Shown piece by piece: positions 10,976 through 21,626 of a stretch of 64,000 nt of DNA. Under the pieces are notes generated by a model that was given only the letters and a program-made list of their open reading frames with translations, was not told the DNA's origin and searched no databases. The translations under genes were made by a program, and so were the position numbers. Numbering within the stretch: the first letter of the stretch is position 1; the number at the start of each line of letters is the position of its first letter. Source of the DNA: Hellea sp. (GTDB lineage Bacteria > Pseudomonadota > Alphaproteobacteria > Caulobacterales > Maricaulaceae); the NCBI GenBank assembly GCA_014238285.1, contig JABABK010000006.1, positions 41,666-105,665 on the forward strand, written 5' to 3'.

Positions 10976-11087
10976 CCTTCGTCAGGCTCAGGATGAGGGT
11001 TGTTGTTGATCAATTACCATTCCAACCCTGACAAAATGAGGATTAGCGGTTTAGAAAATTCCTCATCCTGAGCCTGACGAAGGACGA
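10972..11087. repeat. Inverted pair of 27-bp palindromic repeat units inside the gcv operon
   Basis: tcatccttcgtcaggctcaggatgagg (10972-10998) versus cctcatcctgagcctgacgaaggacga (11061-11087), one mismatch. Confidence 0.88.
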
Positions 11088-11099
11088 GGAATTATGAGC

Positions 11100-11471
11100 T
11101 TAAAGCCCGTCGCAAAACGTCTTATAAGCAGCTTCATCCATGAGAGCTTCTAGCTGGGACGCGTCTGCAATCTTCATCTTGAAAAACCAGCCCGCATCTT
11201 CGGAACTTGCATTGACTGTTTCAGGCGCATCTTCGAGAGCGCCGTTGTTTTCTGTGACCTCGCCGCCAACAGGGGCGTAAATGTCAGAGGCGGCTTTTAC
11301 GGATTCGACTACGGCCGCATCATCGCCTTTTTCAAAGCTAGTCCCGACATCAGGCAGTTCGACAAACACGATGTCGCCAAGGGCTTTTTGCGCGTAATCT
11401 GAAATACCCACAGTTCCAATATCTCCATCAACTTTGATGTATTCGTGATCTTCTGAATAATATGTCGTCAT
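11100..11471 (-). CDS. gcvH: Glycine cleavage system H protein
   Basis: [43 protein letters not shown]...[19 protein letters not shown] lipoyl site. Confidence 0.96.
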   Translation of the reverse strand: MTTYYSEDHEYIKVDGDIGTVGISDYAQKALGDIVFVELPDVGTSFEKGDDAAVVESVKAASDIYAPVGGEVTENNGALEDAPETVNASSEDAGWFFKMKIADASQLEALMDEAAYKTFCDGL

Positions 11472-11484
11472 GGCGGGGGTCCTC

Positions 11485-12639
11485 CTATCCGCGTTTATAA
11501 TTATGGGGCGCAAATGGCATTTTCACGACCTTGGCAGGCCGGGCCTTACCCCGAACAATAAGATTAAGCGGTGTGCCCGCTTTGAAGTTTTTACGGGTGA
11601 CATAACCCATAGCGATTGGGCCGCCGACGGTTGGGCCAAAACCACCTGATGTAATTTCGCCGATCTTATTTCCGTCCATGTCCTGAATTTCAGTATGCTC
11701 GCGTGCTGGCGCTCTACCCTCGGGCAAAATACCGACCAATCGCTTGCTTTGCTTATTGGCAAGATCGGCTTCTATTCGGGCCGCGCCTATATAGTCACAG
11801 CCGCTGCGGCGGTGTTTTTGAACAGACCAGATCAGTCCGGCTTCAATCGGCGACACAGTGGTATCAATATCATGGCCGTAAAGACAAAGCCCGGCTTCCA
11901 TACGAAGACTATCGCGGGCGCCAAGACCGATAAGCTCCACATCGGGATGCTCTAAAAGCTTATCAACAAGCCATTCTGCGTCAGGATGTTTGACAGCGAT
12001 TTCATAGCCGTCTTCGCCCGTATAGCCAGAGCGCGACACATGACACCAGCAATCGGCCATGGTCTCACCTAAGGGTAAATCCGTATGGGTCATAAAGATC
12101 AAATCTTTGACCTTAGCGTTCAAACTTCCTAAAACTTCGGCCGCTTTTGGGCCTTGAAGCGCAATCAAGGACATACTGTCATCCAAAATATCTAATTTGA
12201 CATTATCAGGTATATGCTTTTGCAAATGTGCATAATCTTGATCTTTACAGCCCGCATTCACAACCAAATAGATTTTATGGGTATGGCCTGCAAATCCAAG
12301 GCGGGAGATCATCAGATCATCAAGAATACCGCCTTCTTCATTGAGGAATTGGGAATAGCGCTGCTGACCAGGCTCTAAGCTTTGAATATCAGCGGGGACG
12401 AGTTTCTCTAGCGCCTTGGCTGCCGTTGCAAAATCGCCGTCTTCAGGAATGAGGAAACACTGTCCCATATGAGAGACGTCAAACAATCCACATTTTTCGC
12501 GGGTGTGTTCATGCTCTTTCATAATACCAAGCGGATATTGCACGGGCATATCATAGCCGGCAAAGGGCACCATTTTTGCGCCCGCAGCCACGTGTATAGC
12601 GTGGAGCGTTGTTTTGATTAAGTCTTGTGTATCAGTCAT
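11485..12639 (-). CDS. gcvT: Glycine cleavage system T protein (aminomethyltransferase)
   Basis: [38 protein letters not shown]...[22 protein letters not shown]. Confidence 0.96.
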   Translation of the reverse strand: MTDTQDLIKTTLHAIHVAAGAKMVPFAGYDMPVQYPLGIMKEHEHTREKCGLFDVSHMGQCFLIPEDGDFATAAKALEKLVPADIQSLEPGQQRYSQFLNEEGGILDDLMISRLGFAGHTHKIYLVVNAGCKDQDYAHLQKHIPDNVKLDILDDSMSLIALQGPKAAEVLGSLNAKVKDLIFMTHTDLPLGETMADCWCHVSRSGYTGEDGYEIAVKHPDAEWLVDKLLEHPDVELIGLGARDSLRMEAGLCLYGHDIDTTVSPIEAGLIWSVQKHRRSGCDYIGAARIEADLANKQSKRLVGILPEGRAPAREHTEIQDMDGNKIGEITSGGFGPTVGGPIAMGYVTRKNFKAGTPLNLIVRGKARPAKVVKMPFAPHNYKRG

Positions 12640-12675
12640 GCAGCACCTTTCAGCGATTGATTCGCTTAGTGCCAC

Positions 12676-12840
12676 CTGCTGTCCTCTTAGGCCTGAGAGA
12701 TTTACTCCGTCGGCGGGGCCTCACACCTATAGGGCCCTCTTTCCAGCATCTATATATCCGATCGGTCCGTATGCCTGAGCGTTTCCGGTAGCGGTTGCGT
12801 CTTCGGCGGCCGTTTTATTATTGCGACTCTCTCCCGATGG
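12676..12840 (-). ncRNA. Glycine riboswitch, tandem-aptamer type, upstream of gcvT
   Basis: Minus strand reads cgggagagagtcgc...gccgccgaagacgcaaccgc...ccggaaacgctcaggcatacggaccgatcgg...gctggaaagagggcc...ggccccgccgacggagtaaatctctcaggcc...ggacagcag, matching both aptamer cores; location directly upstream of gcvT. Confidence 0.92.
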
Positions 12841-13076
12841 ATGCGGACTTATAATCGGACACCATGACAGAGGCAAGGGTTTTTAATAGATGACATAAGC
12901 GCTATAAATACTTTGTTAGTAAGTTGATTTTTCAACCAAGCTCTAAAAAAACAAGGATAACTAGACCAAGTTCGGTCTTTTAGTAAATTGTTAACCACAA
13001 ATATTACGCCTTATTAAAACCCTTACGCCTCACACAACTTATAGGATGTGGAATCATGCGTTGGAGGCGCAAGAAC

Positions 13077-13937
13077 ATGGCAACAAAAGACATAAAATTC
13101 GGACAGGTGCCTGTCCTAATCATTGATTACAACGAGATGAACAGCACAGTGCTGAATATGCAGCTCAAACCAACGGGTTTACGACCGATTTTCGCGCCCA
13201 GTGCCGAAAAAGGTCTCTCTATCTTAAAGCTTGCCAAGGAATGTGACATTCCCATCCCGATTGTTATTTGCGATTATCAAATGGCCAGTCTGAATGGATT
13301 AGAATTTGTCAAAGCCATTCGGCGTGACCCACTCATCAAAAACACACAGGTCATATTGCTCACATCTGAAAACATCGGCCAAGCGAAACAACATTTCATG
13401 GACCTTGATGTCCATCAATTCTTACCGCGCCCTTGCTCCGTCGACACACTCATAAAATCAATCGCGAAATATGTTCCGCCTTTGGAAACGCCTGTTCAGG
13501 TGGCCAGCTCGAAAGAGGGCATTCGCATTTTGGCAGCAGATGATGATCCGGTGAACCTTGTCGTCATCAAAGGTTTTTTGAATTTGGCGGGCTATACGGT
13601 CGACACGGTGAAAGACGGTGTTGAAGCCGTGAAAGCCTTTCAGAACATCAATTATGACCTGATCCTCATGGATATCTGCATGCCAATAATGGACGGTGTT
13701 TTTGCCACTATTCAAATAAGAGAGATCGAGTCTAAACAAAACAAACGACCAGTCCCGATTGTTGCCGTAACCGCCCACTTCACACCTACTCAACGCACTC
13801 GCTATCTTGAAGTTGGTATGAATGATGTTATCGCCAAACCCATTAGAAAAGTCACGATTGATAACTGTCTTGAAAAATGGTGTCCGCGCTATCCAGTGGC
13901 CAATCAGGCCAATCCACAGCGACTTGCTAGCGGTTAG
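13077..13937 (+). CDS. Response regulator with two tandem receiver domains, no output domain
   Basis: REC1: VLIIDYNE/VICDYQMA/LLTSE/LPRPCS; REC2: ILAADDDPVN/LILMDICMPIMDG/VAVTAH/IAKPI; SD ggaggcgc before ATG at 13077. Confidence 0.88.
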   Translation: MATKDIKFGQVPVLIIDYNEMNSTVLNMQLKPTGLRPIFAPSAEKGLSILKLAKECDIPIPIVICDYQMASLNGLEFVKAIRRDPLIKNTQVILLTSENIGQAKQHFMDLDVHQFLPRPCSVDTLIKSIAKYVPPLETPVQVASSKEGIRILAADDDPVNLVVIKGFLNLAGYTVDTVKDGVEAVKAFQNINYDLILMDICMPIMDGVFATIQIREIESKQNKRPVPIVAVTAHFTPTQRTRYLEVGMNDVIAKPIRKVTIDNCLEKWCPRYPVANQANPQRLASG

Positions 13938-13962
13938 GCAACTGACAAAAATCCCCCACGAA

Positions 13963-13999
13963 GTTTTAGGAAATAGGCGACAAGCCTGTTTCCTAAAAC
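13963..13999. terminator. Bidirectional terminator between convergent genes
   Basis: gttttaggaaataggc-gacaa-gcctgtttcctaaaac, 16-bp stem with one G-U, between the receiver protein and argS. Confidence 0.85.
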
Positions 14000-14005
14000 T
14001 ATTAA

Positions 14006-15796
14006 TTACATGCGTTCAGGAACCTCGATCCCTATAATAGACAGACCTAGCTCTAATTGGCGTAATGTCAGCTCTGCAAAAGATAGCCGAGAGGCTTTGA
14101 TATCATCAGGCACGTCATCCTTTAGCATTGGACATTCCGTATAAAAACGCGAAAAGCTCTGCGCCAAACGATATATATGCTCACACAAAATATGCGGCGC
14201 GCGCTTTGCAGCTGCTTGCTCAAGGGCGCGATCAAATGCATCCAGCGAGAGCAAAAGCTGACTCTCTGCCTTTTCGGTAATCTCAATTGAGCCTGCTGAA
14301 ACGCCTTGTTCATGCGCGCGACGTAATATCGATTTTATCCGAGCCGCGGCATAAAGAAGATAGGGACCTGTCTTGCCTTCAAACGATACAAATCGCTCGA
14401 TATCAAAAACATAATTGGTTGTCCGCTGGTTCTGTAAGTCTGCAAATTTCAAAGCAGCCATTCCGACCTTGTTCGCGACATCCTCGCGCTCTGCGGCATC
14501 AAAATCTTGCATGGATGCATTTTCTTCGAGGCGCTTAGCAGCGGCCGTATGCATCATCTCTGTAAGATCGGCCAAGCGCAACACACCGCCGTCACGGGTC
14601 GTGAACGGCTTACCGTCAGCACCGTTGACAGTCCCAAATCCAAGATGCTCTAGCTGATCACGTTCATACCACCCTGCCCGAACGGCGGCGCGAAAGACTT
14701 GATCAAAATGCATGGCTTGGCGCTGATCAACGACATATAAAATCAGATCAGGATCGATCTCATTTTTCCGGTCAATCAGGGTCGCGAGATCAGTTGTGTG
14801 ATAAAGCACCGCGCCAGTACGAGCCCGCAGCATAACCGGCGGAATACCTTTGCGCTTTTCAGCATCATAATTTTCATCAACCTGAATGATCAGCGCGCCG
14901 TCGCTTTCTTCGGTAATGCCTTGAGCTGTCATTGCTTCGATCATACCGGGTATTAATGGATCAACAGAGGCTTCGCCCTTCCAAAGATCAAACTCTACGC
15001 CTAGCTCGCCATAGCCTGCTTTAAGATATTCAATCGAGATGCGAATGAAGTGATCAAGAAGAGCGCGATATCCAACGCGGCCAGATTGTAGCTCGGCAGT
15101 GGCTTGCTGTGATAACTGTAAACGTTCGGGATCAGCTTTAGATTTGCTACTAGCGGCAGGATATAGATGCGCCATATCGTCCATAGTCACAGGACTCTCT
15201 TCAGGAAACCTATCCGTAATACCGTTATCAAAATAAGGTAGGTCGGGCTGTTCAAATTCCAGTTCAGAAATCAGATGGCCCATTTGCAGCCCCCAATCAC
15301 CAAGATGGACATCACCGATAACGTTGTGACCTCGAAAGCGCATGAGACGTTTAAGGCTTTCGCCAATGACGGCCGACCGTAAATGACCAACATGCATAGG
15401 TTTGGCAACATTTGCCCCGCCATAATCAATGACGATAGTTTTAGTATCGGCCTTAACCGCGCCCGTACGCTCATCATCCAAGAGAATATTTGCGCGGTCC
15501 GCAATAATATTTTCGGACGGAATAATATTGATAAAACCAGGCCCGGCAATTTCCATGCCTGCAATGGCTGGATGGACGCTTAAAGCCTCAACAACTTTGG
15601 CGGCTATTTCGCGAGGATTGGACTTCTCGCCCTTCTTTTTCAGAAAGCCTGCGGCTGCCATGGCGCCATTACATTGAAACGGCGCAAGATCAGGTCGGTC
15701 GGATTCTCGCACAGCACCATATTGCGCCGGAAAACCCATTTCTTCAAAGACAGCCCGAGTCGCGCCGCCTAATATATCCAAGACTGAATTTGACAT
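14006..15796 (-). CDS. argS: Arginyl-tRNA synthetase
   Basis: NVAKPMHVGHLRSAVIGESLKRLMRFRGHNVIGDVHLGDWGLQMG HIGH-type motif and DALR C-terminal region. Confidence 0.95.
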   Translation of the reverse strand: MSNSVLDILGGATRAVFEEMGFPAQYGAVRESDRPDLAPFQCNGAMAAAGFLKKKGEKSNPREIAAKVVEALSVHPAIAGMEIAGPGFINIIPSENIIADRANILLDDERTGAVKADTKTIVIDYGGANVAKPMHVGHLRSAVIGESLKRLMRFRGHNVIGDVHLGDWGLQMGHLISELEFEQPDLPYFDNGITDRFPEESPVTMDDMAHLYPAASSKSKADPERLQLSQQATAELQSGRVGYRALLDHFIRISIEYLKAGYGELGVEFDLWKGEASVDPLIPGMIEAMTAQGITEESDGALIIQVDENYDAEKRKGIPPVMLRARTGAVLYHTTDLATLIDRKNEIDPDLILYVVDQRQAMHFDQVFRAAVRAGWYERDQLEHLGFGTVNGADGKPFTTRDGGVLRLADLTEMMHTAAAKRLEENASMQDFDAAEREDVANKVGMAALKFADLQNQRTTNYVFDIERFVSFEGKTGPYLLYAAARIKSILRRAHEQGVSAGSIEITEKAESQLLLSLDAFDRALEQAAAKRAPHILCEHIYRLAQSFSRFYTECPMLKDDVPDDIKASRLSFAELTLRQLELGLSIIGIEVPERM

Positions 15797-15805
15797 GAAA
15801 GCCTG

Positions 15806-16390
15806 CTAGTTTTGGCCAGCTGAGACGCGGAATCGTTTACCTTCAGCATTAAAGGCGCGCTGTTCTGGCGTCACAACAAATCCGACAGCGATTTCAAAGT
15901 TAATACCTGACGTGTTTTCACCTAATCGCGGAATGGTTATTCTATTGATTTTTTCCGTAATTGACACGCGGTCCTGCCCCGGAGGGAACTTGACCGTAAT
16001 CGGGAAAACTTCTTTGTGAATCACAGCAACATTTTTACGTGTAACCGCGATGAAATATTCATAGGTCGCAACATCGCCGCTCGCCGCAGGTCCGCGGCCA
16101 AAATCCATATCAATTTCCATATCTGCCACAATAGGTTCAAGATCGTAATAACGGCAAAGACTACGGATATTTCCAATTTCTCCCGTAAAGCCTACACTGG
16201 CAAAACTTTCTGGGCCCTTAAGCTCAACAATACGCTGAGCATCATATAGAGAAAAAGCCCGCGGACATGGTCCAGGATTGGATTTGGTAGCAGCATCTCC
16301 AAAGGCGAAAACGTCCTTCGTAGATTGACAACCACTTAGAGCCATTAATGCAACCACGGTCAGAGCGGTTAAAGTTTTTGTATTACCCAT
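15806..16390 (-). CDS. Predicted lipoprotein, unknown function
   Basis: MGNTKTLTALTVVALMALSGCQST lipobox. Confidence 0.75.
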   Translation of the reverse strand: MGNTKTLTALTVVALMALSGCQSTKDVFAFGDAATKSNPGPCPRAFSLYDAQRIVELKGPESFASVGFTGEIGNIRSLCRYYDLEPIVADMEIDMDFGRGPAASGDVATYEYFIAVTRKNVAVIHKEVFPITVKFPPGQDRVSITEKINRITIPRLGENTSGINFEIAVGFVVTPEQRAFNAEGKRFRVSAGQN

Positions 16391-16529
16391 TATTTTGCCT
16401 TAATTCGGGTTGATATCAACTCGGCTATAGCCTGTATATGCGCAGTCTGCTACATCACAGTTCACGCATTGTCTACTATCGGGTTCGGCAATCTGCCGCA
16501 ACGATATATGACCAGATGAGGATAATTTA

Positions 16530-17486
16530 ATGCAGGTCGCAAATGACAGGCTCTCAAAGACGGTTTTACTCGCGGCGCCCAGGGGATTTTGCGCGGGTGT
16601 CGACCGAGCTATCCAGATCGTTGAGCGAACCCTCGAAAAATATGGCGCGCCCGTTTATGTCCGTCACGAAATTGTCCATAACACTCATGTGGTTAGCAAA
16701 CTTGAAGATATGGGCGCGATCTTCGTTGAAGAGCTCGACGATTGCCCGGATGACAGACCTGTTGTCTTTTCGGCCCACGGCGTCCCAAAGTCAGTCCCCA
16801 AAGCGGCTCAGGCGCGGAATATGCATTTTCTTGACGCCACTTGCCCGCTTGTGTCCAAAGTCCACGTCGAGGCCGAAAGACATCAGCGTGAAGGTCGTCA
16901 TATCTTGCTGATCGGTCATGCCGGACATCCGGAAGTTATTGGCACTATGGGTCAACTTCCTGACCGCGCCATGACCCTGATCGAAGATGAAACCGATGCG
17001 GCCAGTTACGACGCAGACGATCCGGACAATTTGGCGTTAGTCACCCAAACGACTTTATCGGTCGATGACACGCAAGGAATCATTAAAGTTTTGCAGCACC
17101 GTTTTCCAACTATCGCCCTGCCCTATAAGGAAGACATTTGCTACGCCACAACTAACCGCCAAGCGGCCGTCAAAGAAATTGCCAAGCAGTGCGATTTATT
17201 TATGGTCATCGGGTCTCAAACCTCTTCCAATTCCAAACGCCTCGTTGAAGTGGCTGTTAAGGCGGGCGCTAATTCAGCTATGCTCATATCAGGCGCAGGC
17301 ACAATAGATTGGGGCCTCATCGAGACCTGCGAAACCATTGGTCTATCAGCCGGCGCTAGCGCGCCGGAATATCTCACCGACGGCGTCATCGCGGCGCTTA
17401 GATCGCGCTACGAAATCACCCTCAATGAAGTGCGTGTCACCGATGAAAACGTCATCTTCCGCCTCCCCAGAGAATTAAGAGCATAA
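16530..17486 (+). CDS. ispH: 4-hydroxy-3-methylbut-2-enyl diphosphate reductase
   Basis: [40 protein letters not shown]...FSAHGVP...[11 protein letters not shown]. Confidence 0.96.
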   Translation: MQVANDRLSKTVLLAAPRGFCAGVDRAIQIVERTLEKYGAPVYVRHEIVHNTHVVSKLEDMGAIFVEELDDCPDDRPVVFSAHGVPKSVPKAAQARNMHFLDATCPLVSKVHVEAERHQREGRHILLIGHAGHPEVIGTMGQLPDRAMTLIEDETDAASYDADDPDNLALVTQTTLSVDDTQGIIKVLQHRFPTIALPYKEDICYATTNRQAAVKEIAKQCDLFMVIGSQTSSNSKRLVEVAVKAGANSAMLISGAGTIDWGLIETCETIGLSAGASAPEYLTDGVIAALRSRYEITLNEVRVTDENVIFRLPRELRA

Positions 17487-17493
17487 GCCAGAT

Positions 17494-17943
17494 ATGAGCG
17501 GTGAATTAGTTATCTACACAGACGGCGCTTGCTCGGGAAACCCTGGCCCCGGCGGCTGGGGCGTATTAATGAAATTTGGTAGCGCCGAAAAAGAGCTCTT
17601 TGGCGGTGAAGAGGATACAACCAATAACCGCATGGAGCTTATGGCCGCGATCCAAGCCCTGCGCGCTATCAAACCCGGCTTTAGCGGTGAAATCACGCTT
17701 TGGACCGACAGCACTTATGTCCTTAAAGGCATTACAGAATGGATCCATGGCTGGAAAAAACGCGGCTGGAAAAAATCCGACAAAAAACCCGTCGTCAATA
17801 AAGACCTTTGGCAAGAACTCGACGCCGAAAACCAAAAACGCGATATCAACTGGCAATGGGTCAAAGGCCATGCCGGCGAAGAAGGCAATGAACGGGCAGA
17901 TGAGCTCGCAAGACGCGGTATTCCGGGGCGTGAGGAAGACTAG
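17494..17943 (+). CDS. rnhA: Ribonuclease HI
   Basis: [20 protein letters not shown]...[14 protein letters not shown]...[21 protein letters not shown]. Confidence 0.96.
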   Translation: MSGELVIYTDGACSGNPGPGGWGVLMKFGSAEKELFGGEEDTTNNRMELMAAIQALRAIKPGFSGEITLWTDSTYVLKGITEWIHGWKKRGWKKSDKKPVVNKDLWQELDAENQKRDINWQWVKGHAGEEGNERADELARRGIPGREED

Positions 17944-17947
17944 TTAA

Positions 17948-18397
17948 ATGGGCGTTTCGTTTAATGTGTGGCTGCTAATTTTAGGTCCGATGGTTTTCGG
18001 TCTCGCAATTAAATGGCCACGCAAAGACAACGATATTATTTATAGCAGCAAAGTTGGTATAATCCGGAGGTTTAGCGCATTTATTATCGATCTATATATC
18101 GCTGGGATAGGAATACTGCCAATTATTTGCCTTCCTTCACTACTATTAGAATACATGGCGACTGGAGAATGGCAGTGGAGTTTTCAACGAGGTTTTTTTC
18201 GTAAAACCGACATAATCGGGAATATTTTCTTCTTCGTTGGAATTTACGGAATTTACAAATATTTCAACTGGCATTTTAAAAACCATATGCAAACCATTGG
18301 GCAATATTTATTGCGATTTACGCTTATACCGACCCAAAATGATTTGGGTTACAAAGGAAATGCAAGAAAAATCAAAATTCGGCAAAAAGAGGACTAG
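17948..18397 (+). CDS. RDD-like integral membrane protein
   Basis: GIIRRFSAFIIDLYIAGIG and QTIGQYLLRFTLI, RDD-like motif plus hydrophobic segments. Confidence 0.55.
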   Translation: MGVSFNVWLLILGPMVFGLAIKWPRKDNDIIYSSKVGIIRRFSAFIIDLYIAGIGILPIICLPSLLLEYMATGEWQWSFQRGFFRKTDIIGNIFFFVGIYGIYKYFNWHFKNHMQTIGQYLLRFTLIPTQNDLGYKGNARKIKIRQKED

Positions 18398-18487
18398 TTA
18401 ACACTTTCGTGATCGCTACTTGCAAATTCTCGTGCACGACATCACTTAAACACATACCAACAAACAGAGTTCAGTAGGGAGCAAAAT

Positions 18488-18994
18488 ATGTCTAACACAA
18501 CAGAACGAGCCGTCCTCGCCGGTGGATGCTTTTGGGGTATGCAGGATTTGATCCGCAAAAAGCCCGGTGTCCTTAGGACGAATGTTGGCTATACAGGCGG
18601 CGATGTTCCAAACGCGACTTATCGCGACCATGGAACTCACGCCGAAGGTATAGAGATCAACTTTGACCCAAGCATCATAAGCTACCGCGAGATTTTAGAA
18701 CTGTTTTTCCAAATCCACGACCCGACGACAAAAAACCGTCAGGGCGGTGATGTTGGGCTATCTTATAGATCAGAGATTTTCTACACGAGCGACGCTCAAA
18801 AAGAAGAAGCCCTTCGCACTATTAAGGATGTCGACGCATCAGGCCTGTGGCCAGGTCCCGTTGTCACGCCGGTTACGGCCGTTTCCGAATTTTGGCCCGC
18901 CGAGCCCGAGCACCAAGATTATCTTGAAACTCGCCCGAATGGCTATACGTGCCATTTCGCCCGACCCGGGTGGAAGCTGCCTAGCAGCTCATAA
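18488..18994 (+). CDS. msrA: Peptide-methionine (S)-S-oxide reductase
   Basis: [50 protein letters not shown]. Confidence 0.96.
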   Translation: MSNTTERAVLAGGCFWGMQDLIRKKPGVLRTNVGYTGGDVPNATYRDHGTHAEGIEINFDPSIISYREILELFFQIHDPTTKNRQGGDVGLSYRSEIFYTSDAQKEEALRTIKDVDASGLWPGPVVTPVTAVSEFWPAEPEHQDYLETRPNGYTCHFARPGWKLPSSS

Positions 18995-19045
18995 TCCTAT
19001 TTCTGCCGCTTTCTAAGCGGTAGCCTCATTTAATAGGAGAGACAT

Positions 19046-19534
19046 ATGTCTATTGGTATCAACCATCAAAAAGCGCCTGAACTTCGTGTTCCGTATTGGA
19101 TCGACGGTAAAGGCAATAAAACGAAGCCCTTAAGCCTGTCTGATTTAGGCAAAGGATATCAGATCATTTACTGTTTTCAGAGCTGGTGTCCCGGATGTCA
19201 TTCGCGCGGTTTTCCAACGCTGAAAAAGCTTGTCGACAACCTGTCTGATAAAGGTTTTGGGTTTGCCGTCGTGCAAACAGTATTTGAAGGCGCAGATCAA
19301 AACACGCCGGATATGCTCAGAGAAATGCAGATTAAATATGACCTAAATATTCCATTTGGCCATGATCAGAACGACGGCTCTTATCCGAGCGTCATGGAAG
19401 ATTATAGATCAGGCGGGACGCCGTGGTTCATTTTAATCGATCCAAATGGCGGCGTTGTTTTCAACGATTTTGGCCTAGACGCAGACAAACTCATTGACGC
19501 CATATCGAGTGACGATGTTACAATGACGGCCTGA
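19046..19534 (+). CDS. Thioredoxin/TlpA-like redoxin, cytoplasmic
   Basis: IIYCFQSWCPGCHSRGFPTLKKL CxxC motif and GGTPWFILIDPNG cis-Pro; no signal peptide. Confidence 0.85.
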   Translation: MSIGINHQKAPELRVPYWIDGKGNKTKPLSLSDLGKGYQIIYCFQSWCPGCHSRGFPTLKKLVDNLSDKGFGFAVVQTVFEGADQNTPDMLREMQIKYDLNIPFGHDQNDGSYPSVMEDYRSGGTPWFILIDPNGGVVFNDFGLDADKLIDAISSDDVTMTA

Positions 19535-19553
19535 ACCGATAAAGGACTAATCA

Positions 19554-21032
19554 ATGTCTGATCTAAACACACATCTGCACTATCGTGACCTCCCGGCGTT
19601 TTTCTTTTCCGATGTCGAGCCTGTGGCCGTGTCTGATGTTAAAATTGTCGCGCTCAATACGGCGCTGGCAAATTCCCTTTCACTGGACGAAACATGGCTT
19701 CGCTCCGATGAGGGATTATCCATTTTGTCCGGACAATCCGCTATTGGCGGAGTCCCCTCACTGGCAATGGCTTACGGCGGTCATCAATTTGGACATTGGT
19801 CTGGATTATTGGGTGATGGCCGCGCCCGCCTTGTCGGAGACTTGCCCAATAAAGACCGGGCCGGGACCTTATATGAACTCCACCTCACAGGCTCTGGCGC
19901 AACGCCCTATTCCCGGCGTGGTGACGGCAAAGCAACCCTCGGATCAGCCATCAGAGAATATGTTGTCAGCGAAGCCATGGCCGCACTTGGTGTGCCATCA
20001 ACGCGCGCGCTCTCAATTATCACAACGGGCGAAACCGTTATTCGAAATGGCGCGGAACCCGGAGCTATTTTATGCCGGACGGCACGCAGCCATATTCGCG
20101 TCGGGACGTTCCAACTTGCCGCCGCATCTGGCGAAGGCGAAAATGTAAAAGCTTTGGCAGATTTTACCATTGATAGACTCTATCCAGAAGCTCCCAATTC
20201 TGGTCATGATCGCTATCGTCATTTCCTGCGAGCAGTCGTCGCCCGCCAAGCGGATCTGGTCGCTAAATGGATGGGGCTGGGTTTTATTCACGGCGTGATG
20301 AATACGGATAATGCCTGCATCTCTGGTGAAACCATAGACTACGGCCCCTGCGCCTTTATGGACGAATTTCATCCCGGTAAGACCTTTAGCTCTATTGATA
20401 GAAACGGCCGCTATGCTTGGAACAAACAGGCGGAAATGGCCCATTGGAACCTAACCCGCCTCGCCGAGTCTTTATTGCCGTTATTAGGCGATAGCGAAGA
20501 TACCCAAATCAAAGCCGCCGAAGAAGACCTCAATAGCTTTGTCGCCAAGTTTGAAACAGCCTTGAACCAAATCATGGCTACCAAATTAGGCGTGGAACAA
20601 GCCGAGCTTGAAAAAGATGGCTTCCTCAACGAGACCTTTAAAACCATGACCATCGGCAAAGTCGACTTCACTCTGTTTTTCCGAAACTTAACATTGGTCG
20701 CAGCCGGCAAACCGGATTCAAAAATGTTGGAGTTGTTCGCGGATCAAGAGCTTGGCCATGAATGGCTGACGCGCTGGAAAACGGCTGCAAAGCTTGAAAA
20801 TGTTATGGACGCAGTTCGGCTTAAAACTATGCAAGCGTCTAATCCGATTATCATTCCGCGTAACCATAGGGTCGAGCAGGCTATTGCCGACGCCAATCAG
20901 GGTAATTTGAAAACGTTTGAAACACTGATGGACGCCGTGTCACAACCATTTACTGATAGGCCAGAATTTGCTAATTTTGAAACACCGCCCTTAGCAGAGG
21001 AAATCGTGCATCAAACTTTTTGCGGAACGTGA
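19554..21032 (+). CDS. selO: Protein adenylyltransferase SelO (YdiU)
   Basis: MAYGGHQFGHWSGLLGDGRARLVGD...ELHLTGSGATPYSRRGDGKATLGSAIREYVVSEAMAALGVPSTRALSI; lacks the C-terminal CxxU/CxxC in this translation. Confidence 0.93.
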   Translation: MSDLNTHLHYRDLPAFFFSDVEPVAVSDVKIVALNTALANSLSLDETWLRSDEGLSILSGQSAIGGVPSLAMAYGGHQFGHWSGLLGDGRARLVGDLPNKDRAGTLYELHLTGSGATPYSRRGDGKATLGSAIREYVVSEAMAALGVPSTRALSIITTGETVIRNGAEPGAILCRTARSHIRVGTFQLAAASGEGENVKALADFTIDRLYPEAPNSGHDRYRHFLRAVVARQADLVAKWMGLGFIHGVMNTDNACISGETIDYGPCAFMDEFHPGKTFSSIDRNGRYAWNKQAEMAHWNLTRLAESLLPLLGDSEDTQIKAAEEDLNSFVAKFETALNQIMATKLGVEQAELEKDGFLNETFKTMTIGKVDFTLFFRNLTLVAAGKPDSKMLELFADQELGHEWLTRWKTAAKLENVMDAVRLKTMQASNPIIIPRNHRVEQAIADANQGNLKTFETLMDAVSQPFTDRPEFANFETPPLAEEIVHQTFCGT

Positions 21033-21079
21033 CTGAAATTCAAGCTAACCGAATATCTAAGCCGATTGAACATTTTACT

Positions 21080-21619
21080 TTAGTCGCGGGTGAGGTCAGA
21101 GTTTTTATTTATTTCAAACCGGTCCCAAGATTTGATTTCTTTTAGTTCTTTATCGGATAAAGTAACGACGAAAGTAGCGGAACTTTTTAGAAGCACAGGC
21201 GTTTCACCGAGCATTTCACTCAGCCGTAGGCTTAGTTCATTTAATAATTTTTCATTATCAGGCACTGTGATTTTTGGCGCGCTTCCAGACAAATCCTTAT
21301 TTGGAGATTTCCTCCACCGCTCCAATCTTTCATTCGGAGCTTTCATCCGGTCTTCAAGAATGGCTTCGTCCAACTCAGAGTTATAGTCTGATATCAAAGA
21401 TAAAAAATACGATTGCTCATTCGATTGAGAAATATTCGTCTGTTCTTTCATAGAAGACTGATCAGAATTTTTAGGCTTTTCCAGAGATCCTTTTTCAGAC
21501 GCGCTCACACCATTCCCTTTTTCTGACGGTTGAATGGTCGCATTTTTGTCCCCACACCCCATTACGGTGCAGAGTCCTGTAACGACAATTAAAGACTTTA
21601 CTCGGCTAAATATATTCAC
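21080..21619 (-). CDS. Predicted lipoprotein with C-terminal I9-like (subtilisin propeptide-like) segment
   Basis: MNIFSRVKSLIVVTGLCTVMGCGDKN lipobox-like; C-terminus SSATFVVTLSDKELKEIKSWDRFEINKNSDL resembles the I9 inhibitor core; 7 nt downstream of the subtilase. Confidence 0.6.
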   Translation of the reverse strand: MNIFSRVKSLIVVTGLCTVMGCGDKNATIQPSEKGNGVSASEKGSLEKPKNSDQSSMKEQTNISQSNEQSYFLSLISDYNSELDEAILEDRMKAPNERLERWRKSPNKDLSGSAPKITVPDNEKLLNELSLRLSEMLGETPVLLKSSATFVVTLSDKELKEIKSWDRFEINKNSDLTRD

Positions 21620-21626
21620 TCGAATA

